The translations under genes were made by a program, and so were the position numbers. Of a stretch of 64,000 nt of DNA, positions 48,941 through 59,039 are shown one piece after another (the stretch's first letter is position 1; each line of letters opens with the position of its first letter). The DNA comes from Maricaulis sp. (GTDB lineage Bacteria; Pseudomonadota; Alphaproteobacteria; Caulobacterales; Maricaulaceae). The stretch spans positions 255,019-319,018 of the forward strand of contig NZMJ01000046.1 of NCBI GenBank assembly GCA_002692855.1, in the 5' to 3' direction. The notes beneath the pieces were generated by a model, which saw nothing but the letters and a program-made list of their open reading frames with translations, was not told where the DNA came from and searched no databases.

Positions 48941-49962
48941 CGTGCTTGCCGCTTTACCCCACGCCCGGCTGCGGCGTCCATGCCGCCTTGCAAGAGCGCA
49001 TCAAGTGCACCCGCATCTGCAAACCGCGCCTGCACGACGCTGACCCAGACCTTTTCACGAAATCCGGCCGGCAGGCGCACCGCGTCCTTTTCGGTGGTCA
49101 CCAACGTGGCGTCATGGCTCTCGGCGAGGTCAGCCAATCGATCGAGATCGCGCGCGGTATAGACGTGGTGGTCGGCAAACCCGGCCGTATCGACCAGGTC
49201 ACCGCCCTGCCGGCGGATTGCGTCGAAAAACTTTTCGGGCCGCCCGATCCCCGCGAACGCCACCAGCGGGCCGGGTGGCGGCGGGTCCGCAGGTTCCAGC
49301 CAGGCACGCAGAACGGGCTTTTGCAGGTCTTCCAGACCAAGACGGTCATGGTCCGGCGTGTCCTCGGGACCGGTCACCATGACGACCACGGCGTCCGCAC
49401 GGGACAATCCGGTCGTCACCGGTTCACGCAGCGGGCCGGCCGGAAACACGCGGCCATTTCCCCACCCTGTTTCGCCGTCGATGACGACGAGCGACAAGTC
49501 CTTGTGTAGCGCCGGATTCTGGAACCCGTCATCCATGACGATCGCTTCGGCGCCATCGATGATGGCACGGATGGCACCTGCCGCCCGGTCACGGCTGATC
49601 CAGACCGGGGCGTGGCGGGCGAGCAACAAGGGCTCGTCACCGGTATCAGCTGCGGTGTGGCGTTCCGGAACGGCCTGGCATGGCCCCTTCAGTCGGCCGC
49701 CATAGCCTCGCGACAGGGCGTGTGCAGTGACGTCCATCGCCGTCAACCGATCGAGAATATGGGCAACAACCGGTGTCTTGCCGCTCCCGCCCATCGTCAG
49801 ATTGCCAACACAGATGACCGCGGCATCGACCCGCCGGCCCGCAGACTTCAGACGGTTGGCTGTCGCGGCGGTTTGAATGGCCCCCAGCGGACTCAGCAGC
49901 AATCGCGCGATCTTCGCACCGGGACCGGCGGGCGCCGACGTCCAGAAAGCCGGCGGCTTCAT
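48937..49962 (-). CDS. lpxK: Tetraacyldisaccharide 4'-kinase
   Basis: VICVGNLTMGGSGKTPVVAHI...SRGYGGRLKGP...VMDDGFQNPALHKDLSLVVIDGETGWGNGRVFPAGPLREP. Confidence 0.95.
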   Translation of the reverse strand: MKPPAFWTSAPAGPGAKIARLLLSPLGAIQTAATANRLKSAGRRVDAAVICVGNLTMGGSGKTPVVAHILDRLTAMDVTAHALSRGYGGRLKGPCQAVPERHTAADTGDEPLLLARHAPVWISRDRAAGAIRAIIDGAEAIVMDDGFQNPALHKDLSLVVIDGETGWGNGRVFPAGPLREPVTTGLSRADAVVVMVTGPEDTPDHDRLGLEDLQKPVLRAWLEPADPPPPGPLVAFAGIGRPEKFFDAIRRQGGDLVDTAGFADHHVYTARDLDRLADLAESHDATLVTTEKDAVRLPAGFREKVWVSVVQARFADAGALDALLQGGMDAAAGRGVKRQAR

Positions 49963-51239
49963 GTCAGCGTCCCCGTCAGCATCGGCCGCAGCGCCTTCAT
50001 CGTCTGGGACAGCGCACCCGACGACAGGGCAGCCACGGCCGCCCGGCCGGCCTGGACCGAAGCGCCCTGTCCATTCCAGATCGCGGTCACGGCCTGCGCA
50101 ATGCGGTCTGCGTCCTGGACGCGGACCACGGCGTCTTGCGCTTCATAGGCGGCGAACACGTCATCGAAACTGGCCGTATAGGGGCCGGTGATCACGGCGG
50201 CATCCGACTGGGTCGCTTCGACCGGGTTATGCCCCCCGATCCCGTCGAACAGGCTGCCTCCAATAAAGGCTGCGGGCGTCGCGGCCAGCCAGAGCCGCAT
50301 TTCGCCAAGTGTATCGGCGAGCCAGACGGGCTGTTCGCCATCCGGGCGCTCCCCCTGTGACCGTCTCGCATGCGCTAGGGATCGCGACGCCAGCAGATCG
50401 GACACAGCGTCACCCCGCTCCGGGTGGCGCGGCACAAGGATGAGCAGCGCATCGCTCTGCTTCGCGAGAAGCTTGCGGTGCGCATCCAGAACAATTTCGT
50501 CTTCGCCCGGATGGGTGCTGGCCGCCACCCAGACGTGGCGCGACCGGGTCGCGGCAATGATGGGCGCAAACGCTTCGGGGTCGACCGGATCGGCCTCAGC
50601 ATCGATCTTGAGATTGCCAACCATCGGGACGGTGTCGCGCAAGATATCGGACAGGCCATCGGCCGTGCGTTGGTCGGCGGCCCCGATCCAGGAAAAGCAG
50701 CGCAGCAGTCGAACGGCGCTGGAGCGGTTCGACATCCAGCCGCGCATGGATCCCGAATTCATTCGCGCATTCACAAGCGCCAGCGGGATGCCGCGATGCT
50801 GTGCGCCGAGCAATAGGTTCGGCCACAGCTCGGATTCGACGAACACACCGAGATCCGGCTGCCAGTAATCCAGAAAACGCCGGACATAAAGCGGCCTGTC
50901 GATCGGCACATACTGGTGGATCGCCTGTGATGGCAGGGCCTTGTCCATCATCGCCGCTGACGTCATCGTTCCGGTGGTTACGAGGAAATTGAGGCGCGGA
51001 TTGTCGTTCGAAAGCGCCTTCACCAGCGTCAGGATCACGCGGGATTCACCGACGCTCGCACCGTGCAGCCAGACCAGCCGTCCGGCGGGCCGCACCCGAA
51101 GCGCCCGTCCCTCGCGTTCATCAATCCTCAGGGCATCTTCCTTTCCACGCTTGACGCGGAAATGCAGCGCGGGATGCGCAAGCGGACCGGCCAGCGTGGT
51201 GGCGCATCGATAGAAGAGCAGGCCCGGCGGAAGACTCAC
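49959..51239 (-). CDS. waaA: 3-deoxy-D-manno-octulosonic acid transferase
   Basis: RPAGRLVWLHGASVGESRVILTLVKAL...WPDLGVFVESELWPNLL...GGSLFDGIGGHNPVEATQSDAAVITGPYTASFDD; likely GTG start at 51239 overlapping the upstream stop. Confidence 0.92.
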   Translation of the reverse strand: MSLPPGLLFYRCATTLAGPLAHPALHFRVKRGKEDALRIDEREGRALRVRPAGRLVWLHGASVGESRVILTLVKALSNDNPRLNFLVTTGTMTSAAMMDKALPSQAIHQYVPIDRPLYVRRFLDYWQPDLGVFVESELWPNLLLGAQHRGIPLALVNARMNSGSMRGWMSNRSSAVRLLRCFSWIGAADQRTADGLSDILRDTVPMVGNLKIDAEADPVDPEAFAPIIAATRSRHVWVAASTHPGEDEIVLDAHRKLLAKQSDALLILVPRHPERGDAVSDLLASRSLAHARRSQGERPDGEQPVWLADTLGEMRLWLAATPAAFIGGSLFDGIGGHNPVEATQSDAAVITGPYTASFDDVFAAYEAQDAVVRVQDADRIAQAVTAIWNGQGASVQAGRAAVAALSSGALSQTMKALRPMLTGTLT

Positions 51240-51982
51240 GGCGTTGCCTCGGCTTGTACAGGGATGGCAGGCTCGGGCTCGCTGACCACGCCGCCACACG
51301 CCTCGTCTGCCTGCCTTGTGATCGTGTTCAGGCGGTCTTCCAGGACCAGCCTCAGCCGCTCCATCTCGTCCGGGTCCGCTGCCTCGGGAATCACGAGGGG
51401 TTCGCCCCAGATCATGACGCCACGCGCGAAAGGCAACGGCAATACAAAGCGGTCCCAGGAATTGGCGACATGCTTGTGAGTGACTGACCATGAAAAGATC
51501 ATGATGGGCGCACCGGTCGAACGGGCCAGCCGGAGCGCCCCCATCGTGGCACGTTGGCGCGGTCCGCGCGGACCGTCGATCGTCATCCCCATACAATTTG
51601 CGTCATTGACCCAGCGGTCCATGTCGCGGAACGCGGCCATGCCGCCCTTGCCCTTGTCCTTGCGCTGGTTTCGCGACGAGCCGCGGATGGTCGCAATATC
51701 GAGCTGGCGCGCAAACCGGGCGATGAAATCGCCTTCCTTCGACCTCGATATCAGCATGGCAGGCTTTTGCGGCGCAGACCGTGGCCACGCGACGAAACTC
51801 AATGCAATGCGCGAATGCCAGAAGGCCGCAACGATACCGCCGCTCTGCCCGGTCAGGGCCTGGATATGATCGCGCCCGCGATACTCCCAGCGCGTGGTCG
51901 CCGCACAGAACTGCATATAGCGGGCGAGAAGCCACGAAACCGCAATCTGGAAAGGCGCGGAGCGGGTCAGGCGTTTAACCAT
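51236..51982 (-). CDS. DUF374 lysophospholipid acyltransferase family protein
   Basis: IVAAFWHSRIALSFVAW...LISRSKEGDFIARFARQLDIATIRGSSRNQRKDKGKGGMAAF...MTIDGPRGPRQRATMGALRLARSTGAPI. Confidence 0.9.
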   Translation of the reverse strand: MVKRLTRSAPFQIAVSWLLARYMQFCAATTRWEYRGRDHIQALTGQSGGIVAAFWHSRIALSFVAWPRSAPQKPAMLISRSKEGDFIARFARQLDIATIRGSSRNQRKDKGKGGMAAFRDMDRWVNDANCMGMTIDGPRGPRQRATMGALRLARSTGAPIMIFSWSVTHKHVANSWDRFVLPLPFARGVMIWGEPLVIPEAADPDEMERLRLVLEDRLNTITRQADEACGGVVSEPEPAIPVQAEATP

Positions 51983-52101
51983 GGTCACCTTGCTGACAAT
52001 CGTCGCCGCGCGGGTCAAGCCCCCGGCTGGGGTGTTGCCCGCGGAGATAAGCCCGCCTAAACCCCAGCGGAAGACCCGGCGGCGCAGGACCCTGCACACG
52101 A

Positions 52102-52767
52102 ATGACTTACGATCTCTCAAACCCGACTGACCGCGAGCGCGCCTGGCAGGATTACCTGTGGAAGGATCACGGCGTTTTGCGCCTGCGCTTCCACAACATG
52201 CACCCCGTGGGCACGAAGGGCATGTGGCGGGCCAATCAGCCCTCTCCAAACCGGATCAAGTGGCTCGCAGACCAGGGATTCAAGACGATCTTGAACCTGC
52301 GCGGCACCCAGCCCGGCCGTCATTATTACGATCTTGAACGTGATGCAGCCAGGCAGCACGGCCTGACCGTGGTCGACCTGCCCTGGGGATCGCGCGAAGC
52401 GCCCTATGTGGAGCGCATCGAAAAATTGATCGAGGTCTTCGACACGATCGAGTACCCGGCAATGATGCACTGCAAGTCGGGCGCGGACCGGGCGGGTATT
52501 GTCGCGGTCATGTACATGCTGCTGCATGAGAAGGCCCCGTTCGAGGAAGCCATCAAGCACCTGTCGTTCAACTACCTGCACGTGAAGCAGGGCAAGACCG
52601 GAATGCTGGACTATTTCTTCGAGCAGTATCGTCTCGCCAACGAGGCCGAGCCGATCGACTTCCTGGAATGGGTGCGCACCAAATACGACCGGCAAGCCGT
52701 CCATGACGGCTTCATGGCAAGCTGGTGGGGCAGCTTCCTGACCGAGAAGATCCTGCGCCGCGAATAG
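52102..52767 (+). CDS. Dual-specificity/tyrosine phosphatase-like protein
   Basis: MMHCKSGADRAGIVAVMYMLL (HCx5R signature); IKWLADQGFKTILNLRG. Confidence 0.87.
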   Translation: MTYDLSNPTDRERAWQDYLWKDHGVLRLRFHNMHPVGTKGMWRANQPSPNRIKWLADQGFKTILNLRGTQPGRHYYDLERDAARQHGLTVVDLPWGSREAPYVERIEKLIEVFDTIEYPAMMHCKSGADRAGIVAVMYMLLHEKAPFEEAIKHLSFNYLHVKQGKTGMLDYFFEQYRLANEAEPIDFLEWVRTKYDRQAVHDGFMASWWGSFLTEKILRRE

Positions 52768-52770
52768 CGT

Positions 52771-54528
52771 TCAGCTGTCGGTGAATTGCAGCTTGGAGAG
52801 CCGGGCATAGAGCCCGTCCTTTGCCACCAGATCGTCGTGGCGGCCGGCCTCGGCGATCCGGCCCTTGTCGAGCACGAATATCCAGTCGGCATTGCGAACC
52901 GTCGCCAGCCGGTGCGCGATCACGAAGCTGGTCCGCCCTTGGGTCAACCGGGTCAGGGCATCCTGGACCCGCGCTTCCGCTTCGGCGTCCAGCGCGCTGG
53001 TGGCCTCGTCCAGCAAAAGGATGGGGGCGTCATTGAGGATGGCGCGCGCGATGGCGATACGTTGGCGCTGACCCCCGGATAATTGACCGCCGCGCGGCCC
53101 GACGGGGGCATCATATCCGCCCGGCAGAGCCGTGATGAAATCGTGCGCGTCGGCGGCCTTCGCTGCGGCGACGACCTCAGCTTCGCTCGCATCGAGACGC
53201 CCGAAGGCAATGTTGGCGCGCACCGTATCGTCGAACAGGGTGACGTCCTGGCTGACCAGCGCGATCGAGCGGCGAACCGAGTCGAGGGTCACTCCGCGAA
53301 TGTCCTGACCATCAATCAGCACCCGGCCCTCGGTCGGGTCATACAGGCGCGGGATCAGGTTCAGGATCGTCGTCTTTCCCGAACCTGACGGTCCGACAAA
53401 GGCGATCGTCTGCCCCTTCAGGGCCTTCATCGAGATCGACGTCAGGGCCGGAGCTTCATCGGAATAGGCGAAAGAGACATTGTCGAACTCCACCGTCCCG
53501 CCGGAAATTCGGAGCGGCTTTGCATTCGGCGCCTCGATGACCGTGTCAGGCGTATCGAGCACGGTGAAGACGCGGTCGAGCACGGCGTACCCTTCCTGCG
53601 CGACAGCGTTGAGGGTGCCGAGCGCCCGAACGGCCGGAGCCATGATGCCAATGGCAGCAATGAACCCGATGAAGTCCGCGACGCTGGCTTGGCCCTGGGA
53701 AATCCGCCACCCGGCAAAGCCAAGAACGCCCGCAAAGGCGATCCCGCCGACGACTTCCAGGATCGGATCCACCCGCGCCTTGGACGCCGCAAGCTTCAGC
53801 GCCAGCCGGAAACGGTTCAGGAAGGCCCCGTGCGAGCGTCCCTCCTCATAGCTTTCCAGCTGATAGGTTTTCACCATGCGCGCGCCCGAGAAGCTCTCCT
53901 CGAGAAAACTGGTGACTTCGCCCATCTGCTGCTGCGCCTCATTCGAGGTCTTGCGCATGCGCTGGCCGATCCGAATGACCGGCAGGGCTGCGATCGGATA
54001 GACGACCAGCACAAGGATGGCGAGCATCCAGTCGAACCAGAACATGGCCGCAACCGCGCCAATGACCGTCAGCGTGTCACGCAGCAGATTGTTCGCCGCA
54101 CGGATCAATGCCTCGCGCAGCAGCGTGATGTCATTGGTGAAGCGCGACACCATCGTGCCGACCGGTTCAGCCAGCAGGCGCGCGAAATCGGCGCGCACGA
54201 GCTTGGCGAACATCTTTTCCTGCAAGTCCTGCATTACCCGAAGGGCCAGCCGGTTGGTCTGGACGGTCTGCGCGAACAGGGACACGCCGCGTACCACGGT
54301 CATCGCAATGATGGCCGCAGGCGCTATCCAGATCACGCGCTGGTCACCCTGTTCGAGCAACTGGACCGACCAGCGCACGACGAAGGCATAGCTCGATACG
54401 GCCGCTGCCGTCAGGGCCGACAGGGCGACGGCAAGCGTCACCAATGGCCAGTGGTGTGCCAGCCAGTCCCGCCACAATCGGGCGGTCAGTTCACCGGTTG
54501 AACGGGCGCGGGGTGTGTCCGCAGACAA
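52771..54528 (-). CDS. MsbA-like ABC transporter (TMD-NBD half-transporter)
   Basis: Walker A VGPSGSGKTTILNLIPRLYDP; signature GGQLSGGQRQRIAIARAIL; Walker B ILLLDEATSALD. Confidence 0.93.
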   Translation of the reverse strand: MSADTPRARSTGELTARLWRDWLAHHWPLVTLAVALSALTAAAVSSYAFVVRWSVQLLEQGDQRVIWIAPAAIIAMTVVRGVSLFAQTVQTNRLALRVMQDLQEKMFAKLVRADFARLLAEPVGTMVSRFTNDITLLREALIRAANNLLRDTLTVIGAVAAMFWFDWMLAILVLVVYPIAALPVIRIGQRMRKTSNEAQQQMGEVTSFLEESFSGARMVKTYQLESYEEGRSHGAFLNRFRLALKLAASKARVDPILEVVGGIAFAGVLGFAGWRISQGQASVADFIGFIAAIGIMAPAVRALGTLNAVAQEGYAVLDRVFTVLDTPDTVIEAPNAKPLRISGGTVEFDNVSFAYSDEAPALTSISMKALKGQTIAFVGPSGSGKTTILNLIPRLYDPTEGRVLIDGQDIRGVTLDSVRRSIALVSQDVTLFDDTVRANIAFGRLDASEAEVVAAAKAADAHDFITALPGGYDAPVGPRGGQLSGGQRQRIAIARAILNDAPILLLDEATSALDAEAEARVQDALTRLTQGRTSFVIAHRLATVRNADWIFVLDKGRIAEAGRHDDLVAKDGLYARLSKLQFTDS

Positions 54529-54552
54529 TCAGACCTCTTTCCCGCCCGCTGA

Positions 54553-54789
54553 TCAGTGGCGATCCGAAGACGGATCAAGCAGCTTGTGGGCGTGAATAAT
54601 GAAGAAGCGCATGTGCGCGTTGTCCACCGTCGCTTGCGCAGCGGCCTTCCAGGCACGTCGCGCATCATCATAGTTCGCGAAGGCGCCGACGAATTCGACC
54701 TTGGACAGGTCCTTGAACTGGTTCGAGTGCGGGCTGACTTCGGACAGCTCGCCGCCGACGACGAGGTGAAGCAGCTGAGGGTCGGACAT
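54553..54789 (-). CDS. DUF4170 domain-containing protein
   Basis: LHLVVGGELSEVSPHSNQFKDLSKVEFVGAFANYDDARRAWKAAAQATVDNAHMRFFIIHAHKLLDP. Confidence 0.88.
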   Translation of the reverse strand: MSDPQLLHLVVGGELSEVSPHSNQFKDLSKVEFVGAFANYDDARRAWKAAAQATVDNAHMRFFIIHAHKLLDPSSDRH

Positions 54790-54810
54790 GATCGCTCCGT
54801 GGGTTGGACT

Positions 54811-55590
54811 CTATACGCTGTTTTGAAGCCGGTCTCTTAGCAATGCGTGAAGCCCCGGACCAGCCGCCAATGGGGGCGCACAACGAACGGTATCCGTATT
54901 GTAGCGATATGGGAGTCCGTTGCGATCCGTCAAAAGACCGCCGGCCTCGTGGATCACGATATCTGCTGCCGCCAGGTCCCAGTCTGACTTCGGGCGCGGT
55001 GACACCGCGCCATCAAACTGGCCGCAGGCAACGAGGGCAATCCTGTAGGCGATGGAATTGCGCGATTCCAGGGTTGCCCCCTCTGCCGCCAATGACCGGA
55101 AAATGTGCGGATCACCCAAGAGTTTCGCGCCATCCAGCCCCGACTGTCCGGTGACCGAAATCGGTTTCCCGTTTAGCGCTGCCCCAGCACCGAAGGCCGC
55201 ATCGAACATCTCGTCGGTCAATGGATTGTAGATCGCCCCGGCAATCGGCCGCCCCGCTTCGACGACGCCGATCGACACCGTGAAATGCGGGCGGCGCTTG
55301 ATGAAGGCGCGTGTCCCGTCCATCGGGTCGATCACGAAGCTGCGCCGCGCCGTCAGCCGGGAGCCGTCATCGGGGCTTTCTTCGGACAGCCACCCGTAAT
55401 CGGGACGCGCCGTGCGCAGCACCGCTTCCAGCGCTTTCTCGGACGCCAGGTCGGCCTCAGTGACCGGGTTGTTCTTGCTTTTTTCCCAGCTCCGGGCACC
55501 CCGCTCGAACAAGCCGGCCAGGACCTCGCCCGCCGCCCGCGCAGCGTCGCGAATCAGGTCGCGGTCATGATCCGCCGATGGACAGGTCAT
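54811..55590 (-). CDS. cysQ: 3'(2'),5'-bisphosphate nucleotidase / inositol monophosphatase family (CysQ-like)
   Basis: NPVTEADLASEKALEAVL; WLSEESPDD; FVIDPMDGTRAFIKRRPHFTVSIGVV; KSDWDLAAADIVIHEAGG. Confidence 0.9.
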   Translation of the reverse strand: MTCPSADHDRDLIRDAARAAGEVLAGLFERGARSWEKSKNNPVTEADLASEKALEAVLRTARPDYGWLSEESPDDGSRLTARRSFVIDPMDGTRAFIKRRPHFTVSIGVVEAGRPIAGAIYNPLTDEMFDAAFGAGAALNGKPISVTGQSGLDGAKLLGDPHIFRSLAAEGATLESRNSIAYRIALVACGQFDGAVSPRPKSDWDLAAADIVIHEAGGLLTDRNGLPYRYNTDTVRCAPPLAAGPGLHALLRDRLQNSV

Positions 55591-56926
55591 CGATCAACAC
55601 GCTTGGAGCGTTCACGGCGTGGCGGAACAGCAGGTCATTGGCTGGCTGAAGCCGGGCGAACATCTCGATCAAATTTCCCGCCACCGTGACTTCGCTGACC
55701 GGGTGATCGACTGCGCCGCCCGAGATACGAAATCCCGATACGCCGACCGACCAGTCCCCGGTATTGGGATTGAGGGACGGTCCGAACATGTCGGTGACGA
55801 GCAGCCCTTCAGAAAGGCCGCCGATCAAGTCCTCAGGCGAAGCCGAACCCGCCTCCAGATGCAGGTTGCTCGGTCCGGCACCGGGCGGTCCGCCGAGATT
55901 GCGTGTGCCGCAGCCATTGGGCTCAAGACCGAGTTGCCGTGCTGCCGGAAGATTGAGGAACCAGTCGGTCAGGACACCGTCGTCGATCACGGCCCATTCC
56001 TTGACCGCCAGACCTTCCCCGTCCCAGGGGCGCGATCCCATCCCCCAGTCGCGCAGAGGGTTGTCGATGACCCGGATTCCGTCCGCAAAGACCTTCTCGC
56101 CGCGCTTGTCGCGCAGAAACGAAACGCCGCGCGCCACGGAAGGTCCGCTGATCGCGCCTGACAGCGACGACAGGAATACGGTCGAGATCCGGCGGTCGAA
56201 CACGACTGGCAGCCGTCCCGATGCGAGCTTCCGCGGGGCCAGGCGCGCCACGGCGCGTTCCCCGGCTTCGCGGCCGATGTCTTCCGGTGACCGCAAATCA
56301 GCGGTACGCCGCGCCTGACTGTAGGAGTAATCGCGCTCCATCGCCCCATCTCGCGCGGCAATCATCACTGCGCCATATCCCATGGAAGAGCGGCGCCACC
56401 CCCCGGCAAACCCGTTGGATGCTGACACTGCACCCGCAGCGCTGCCATGACTGGCCGAAGCCGATTCCGTCATGGTCACGCCGTCCACGTCGCGTCCGGC
56501 TTTTTCAGCGTCGGCTGCGAGCACTTCAAGGGTCTCAGGCGACCATTCCGCGTCTTCGTAGAGAGCAATCTCCGGGGCGTTCCGCGTCAACTGGCCAGGT
56601 TCGGCCAGTCCGCAATGCGGATCTTCAGGCGCCAACCGGGCCATCGCAATGGCGCGCTCGACAACCGTTTGAAGGCCATCGGATGAGAGGTCGGAAAACG
56701 AAACACCGGCCTGGCGTTTGCCGAGAAGGACGCGCAGCCCTGCATCGCGCGATTCAGACCGCTCGATGTCTTCCAGCTTGCCATCACGCAGCGACACTTC
56801 GGTCGAACGCGATTCAATGACCGCTGCTTCGGCGGCATCGGCGCCGCCCTTGCGGGCAAGCGCGACGAGTTCGTCAGCGATGGATTGCAGGCGGGCGGGA
56901 TCGGGGGCGTCGGTCACTTGGCTCAT
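55565..56926 (-). CDS. pmbA: TldD/PmbA family metalloprotease, PmbA-type
   Basis: GADAAEAAVIESRSTEVSLRDGKLEDIERSESRDAGLRVLLGKRQAGVSFSDLSSDGL...GRLPVVFDRRISTVFLSSLSGAISGPSVARG. Confidence 0.93.
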   Translation of the reverse strand: MSQVTDAPDPARLQSIADELVALARKGGADAAEAAVIESRSTEVSLRDGKLEDIERSESRDAGLRVLLGKRQAGVSFSDLSSDGLQTVVERAIAMARLAPEDPHCGLAEPGQLTRNAPEIALYEDAEWSPETLEVLAADAEKAGRDVDGVTMTESASASHGSAAGAVSASNGFAGGWRRSSMGYGAVMIAARDGAMERDYSYSQARRTADLRSPEDIGREAGERAVARLAPRKLASGRLPVVFDRRISTVFLSSLSGAISGPSVARGVSFLRDKRGEKVFADGIRVIDNPLRDWGMGSRPWDGEGLAVKEWAVIDDGVLTDWFLNLPAARQLGLEPNGCGTRNLGGPPGAGPSNLHLEAGSASPEDLIGGLSEGLLVTDMFGPSLNPNTGDWSVGVSGFRISGGAVDHPVSEVTVAGNLIEMFARLQPANDLLFRHAVNAPSVLIDDLSIGGS

Positions 56927-56970
56927 GTCCGCATGCCTAGCCCCCGCCCGTCTGACAGGCAACGCAGTCT

Positions 56971-57363
56971 CTACATCAACGCGTACCAGATCAGCGCACC
57001 GATCAGCACCACATAGACGAGGACCGTCCCGAGGGTCCCGATCATGCGTCCGGGACCCGACGGCTTGCCGAGCCCCATCGTCAGCCCGTGCCCGGCCCGT
57101 GCGAGCGTCAGGACCAGCCCCACGACATGGATCAGCAATGCTGGTGCGCCCACGAGCGCCAGCAAAACCAGTCCGATCAGGGCCCCGGGAATCCATTCGG
57201 CCGCATTGGCATGGGCGCGCATCCGGCATTCGAGGTCAGCGACACCGCCGGTTCCGATGCTGACCTTGTGCTTGCTACGTGCCATGCCCGTGCCGCCACC
57301 CAAAAGCAGCAGGATCAGGAGATTGAGTGCGGTGTAGAGCGCCGCCGCTTCGAGAGCCGACAT
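56971..57363 (-). CDS. MAPEG family protein
   Basis: ALYTALNLLILLLLGGGTGMARSKHKVSIGTGGVADLECRMRAHANAAEWIPGALIGLVLLALVGAPALLIHVVGLVLTLARAGHGLTMG. Confidence 0.9.
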   Translation of the reverse strand: MSALEAAALYTALNLLILLLLGGGTGMARSKHKVSIGTGGVADLECRMRAHANAAEWIPGALIGLVLLALVGAPALLIHVVGLVLTLARAGHGLTMGLGKPSGPGRMIGTLGTVLVYVVLIGALIWYALM

Positions 57364-57366
57364 CGC

Positions 57367-57825
57367 TTAATCGTTGAACCCGCGCTCGGCGCAGCTGCGC
57401 GTGCTGTTGCTCATGAAGACGCCGACATTCGCCGCTTCCATGACGTCGAGGCGCATACGAAATTCAGTCGCGGCCTCGGCGTCCTGATTGAGGGACGCGG
57501 TCAGGAAGGCGCGTTCGTCATCGCTGAGTTCCTCTTCCGCAGCCGCGGCAATACAGGTGCACATGGCGCGCGAAAGGTTGGACGACTGCAGGCACCCGGC
57601 GATGAAATCCGGATCCGTTCCAGCGGAATAAGCCGGCTGATCTCCGCCGCCGGCCATGTCGTCGGACGAATTGTCGTCACCCGCCGCATCGCCATCGCCG
57701 TCCACGTGCTCCATCTGGCCGTTCACGGCTTCGGGCGTATCATCGTCAGCCGCGTCGGGTCCGCCGCAGGCAGCGAGCGTGACCGCGAGTAACGCTGCCC
57801 CGGTCAATGCAAAAAAGCGTGTCAT
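57367..57825 (-). CDS. Putative lipoprotein of unknown function
   Basis: MTRFFALTGAALLAVTLAACGGPDA lipobox; Asp-rich linker; FIAGCLQSSNLSRAMCTCIAAAAEEELSDDERAFL. Confidence 0.7.
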   Translation of the reverse strand: MTRFFALTGAALLAVTLAACGGPDAADDDTPEAVNGQMEHVDGDGDAAGDDNSSDDMAGGGDQPAYSAGTDPDFIAGCLQSSNLSRAMCTCIAAAAEEELSDDERAFLTASLNQDAEAATEFRMRLDVMEAANVGVFMSNSTRSCAERGFND

Positions 57826-57893
57826 GTCATGCCTCCCAGTCAAATTGGTGAAAGGCAGACTAGGTGGAAATCACGCCGGATGCTTGCAAAAAC

Positions 57894-58556
57894 TTAGTGG
57901 TCGTCCTCGAGAGCTTCCTTGGCCGCTTCGACCAGCGTGTCGGGTGGCACCGCGCCTGGAACCGCGAACTTGCCGTTCAGAATGAAGGTCGGAACACCAT
58001 TCACGCCCAGCCGCGCAAAGAAGGCAGCCTCGTCGCGAACCGCATCGATGTCGCGGTCCGTCGAGAACAGGTCGGCGAGGATGGACGTATCCATGCCGGC
58101 CGCCTTGCCAATCTCGATCAGTACGGCGGGATCCCCGATATCCTTCAACTCCCGGAAATAGGCTGAAAACAGGGACTCCGCGACCGTCTCGGCCAGCGCA
58201 TTGTCCTGCCCCCTGGCCCAGCGGATCAGGCGGTGAGCGTTGACCGTCGACGGGCGGTGCTCGATCTCGCCGAACCGGAACTCGATCCCGGCTTCGGGCG
58301 CCGCAGCTTCGAGATGTTCGCGCATCTGTTGCCAGCGGTCGGCATTCGCGCCTGCGAACTTGGCCTGCATGTAGGCCTTGTAGGGCAGGCCATCGGGCGG
58401 GATGGACGGGTCGAGCTCGTGCGGCCGGAACACGGTTTCGGTCGAGATTTCCGGCATCAGCTTGCGGGCCTTCTGCCAATAGCGATGGCCCAGCCAGCAC
58501 CACGGGCAGACGAAATCGACGACCAGATCGACCTGGAGGTCTGCGTCAGCATTCAT
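57894..58556 (-). CDS. DsbA family oxidoreductase (FrnE-like)
   Basis: VDLVVDFVCPWCWLGHRYWQKA; GVNGVPTFILNGKFAVPGAVPPDTLVEA. Confidence 0.92.
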   Translation of the reverse strand: MNADADLQVDLVVDFVCPWCWLGHRYWQKARKLMPEISTETVFRPHELDPSIPPDGLPYKAYMQAKFAGANADRWQQMREHLEAAAPEAGIEFRFGEIEHRPSTVNAHRLIRWARGQDNALAETVAESLFSAYFRELKDIGDPAVLIEIGKAAGMDTSILADLFSTDRDIDAVRDEAAFFARLGVNGVPTFILNGKFAVPGAVPPDTLVEAAKEALEDDH

Positions 58557-58963
58557 TGCGTTGATTCCGCGTCGGATGTGGTCTGGACAGGCGCAAGCGG
58601 CAGGCAGGCCAGAAGCCCGTTCTGGATCACGCCGGCCGAGGAGAGTTGTTCTTCCGGTTCCAGGGTCCCGAACACGCGCTCGCTTTCGGCGCGCGCGCCT
58701 TCCGCGTCTTCCAGCATCGACCGTTCGCCCAGCGCGCCCTGGCTGCCGAGCGCAAGCGCACGGAACAGTTCGGGGCTGGAATTGGCGGCCATGTCATCGC
58801 TGAGGCAGGCGCAGAAGGCTTCGTAGTCGGCTGCCTCGCCACCCTGATTGTCGGCCTGCTGCAGGGTGCAGGCATGGGCCATGTAGCCGCCCAGTGTTTC
58901 CGCATCCTCGGCGAAACCCTGGGTCTGCAAAAGCGCGGCGGCGAAAAGCGGGGCAAGGAACAT
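58553..58963 (-). CDS. Exported protein of unknown function
   Basis: Signal-like MFLAPLFAAALLQTQGFA; overlaps start of DsbA gene. Confidence 0.6.
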   Translation of the reverse strand: MFLAPLFAAALLQTQGFAEDAETLGGYMAHACTLQQADNQGGEAADYEAFCACLSDDMAANSSPELFRALALGSQGALGERSMLEDAEGARAESERVFGTLEPEEQLSSAGVIQNGLLACLPLAPVQTTSDAESTQ

Positions 58964-59039
58964 GATTGAACTCCACGACGTTGGCGGCACCATGAAAGCC
59001 GAGGCCGGGCAGCGTCAAACAGCGATGTGAGTGAAAACG

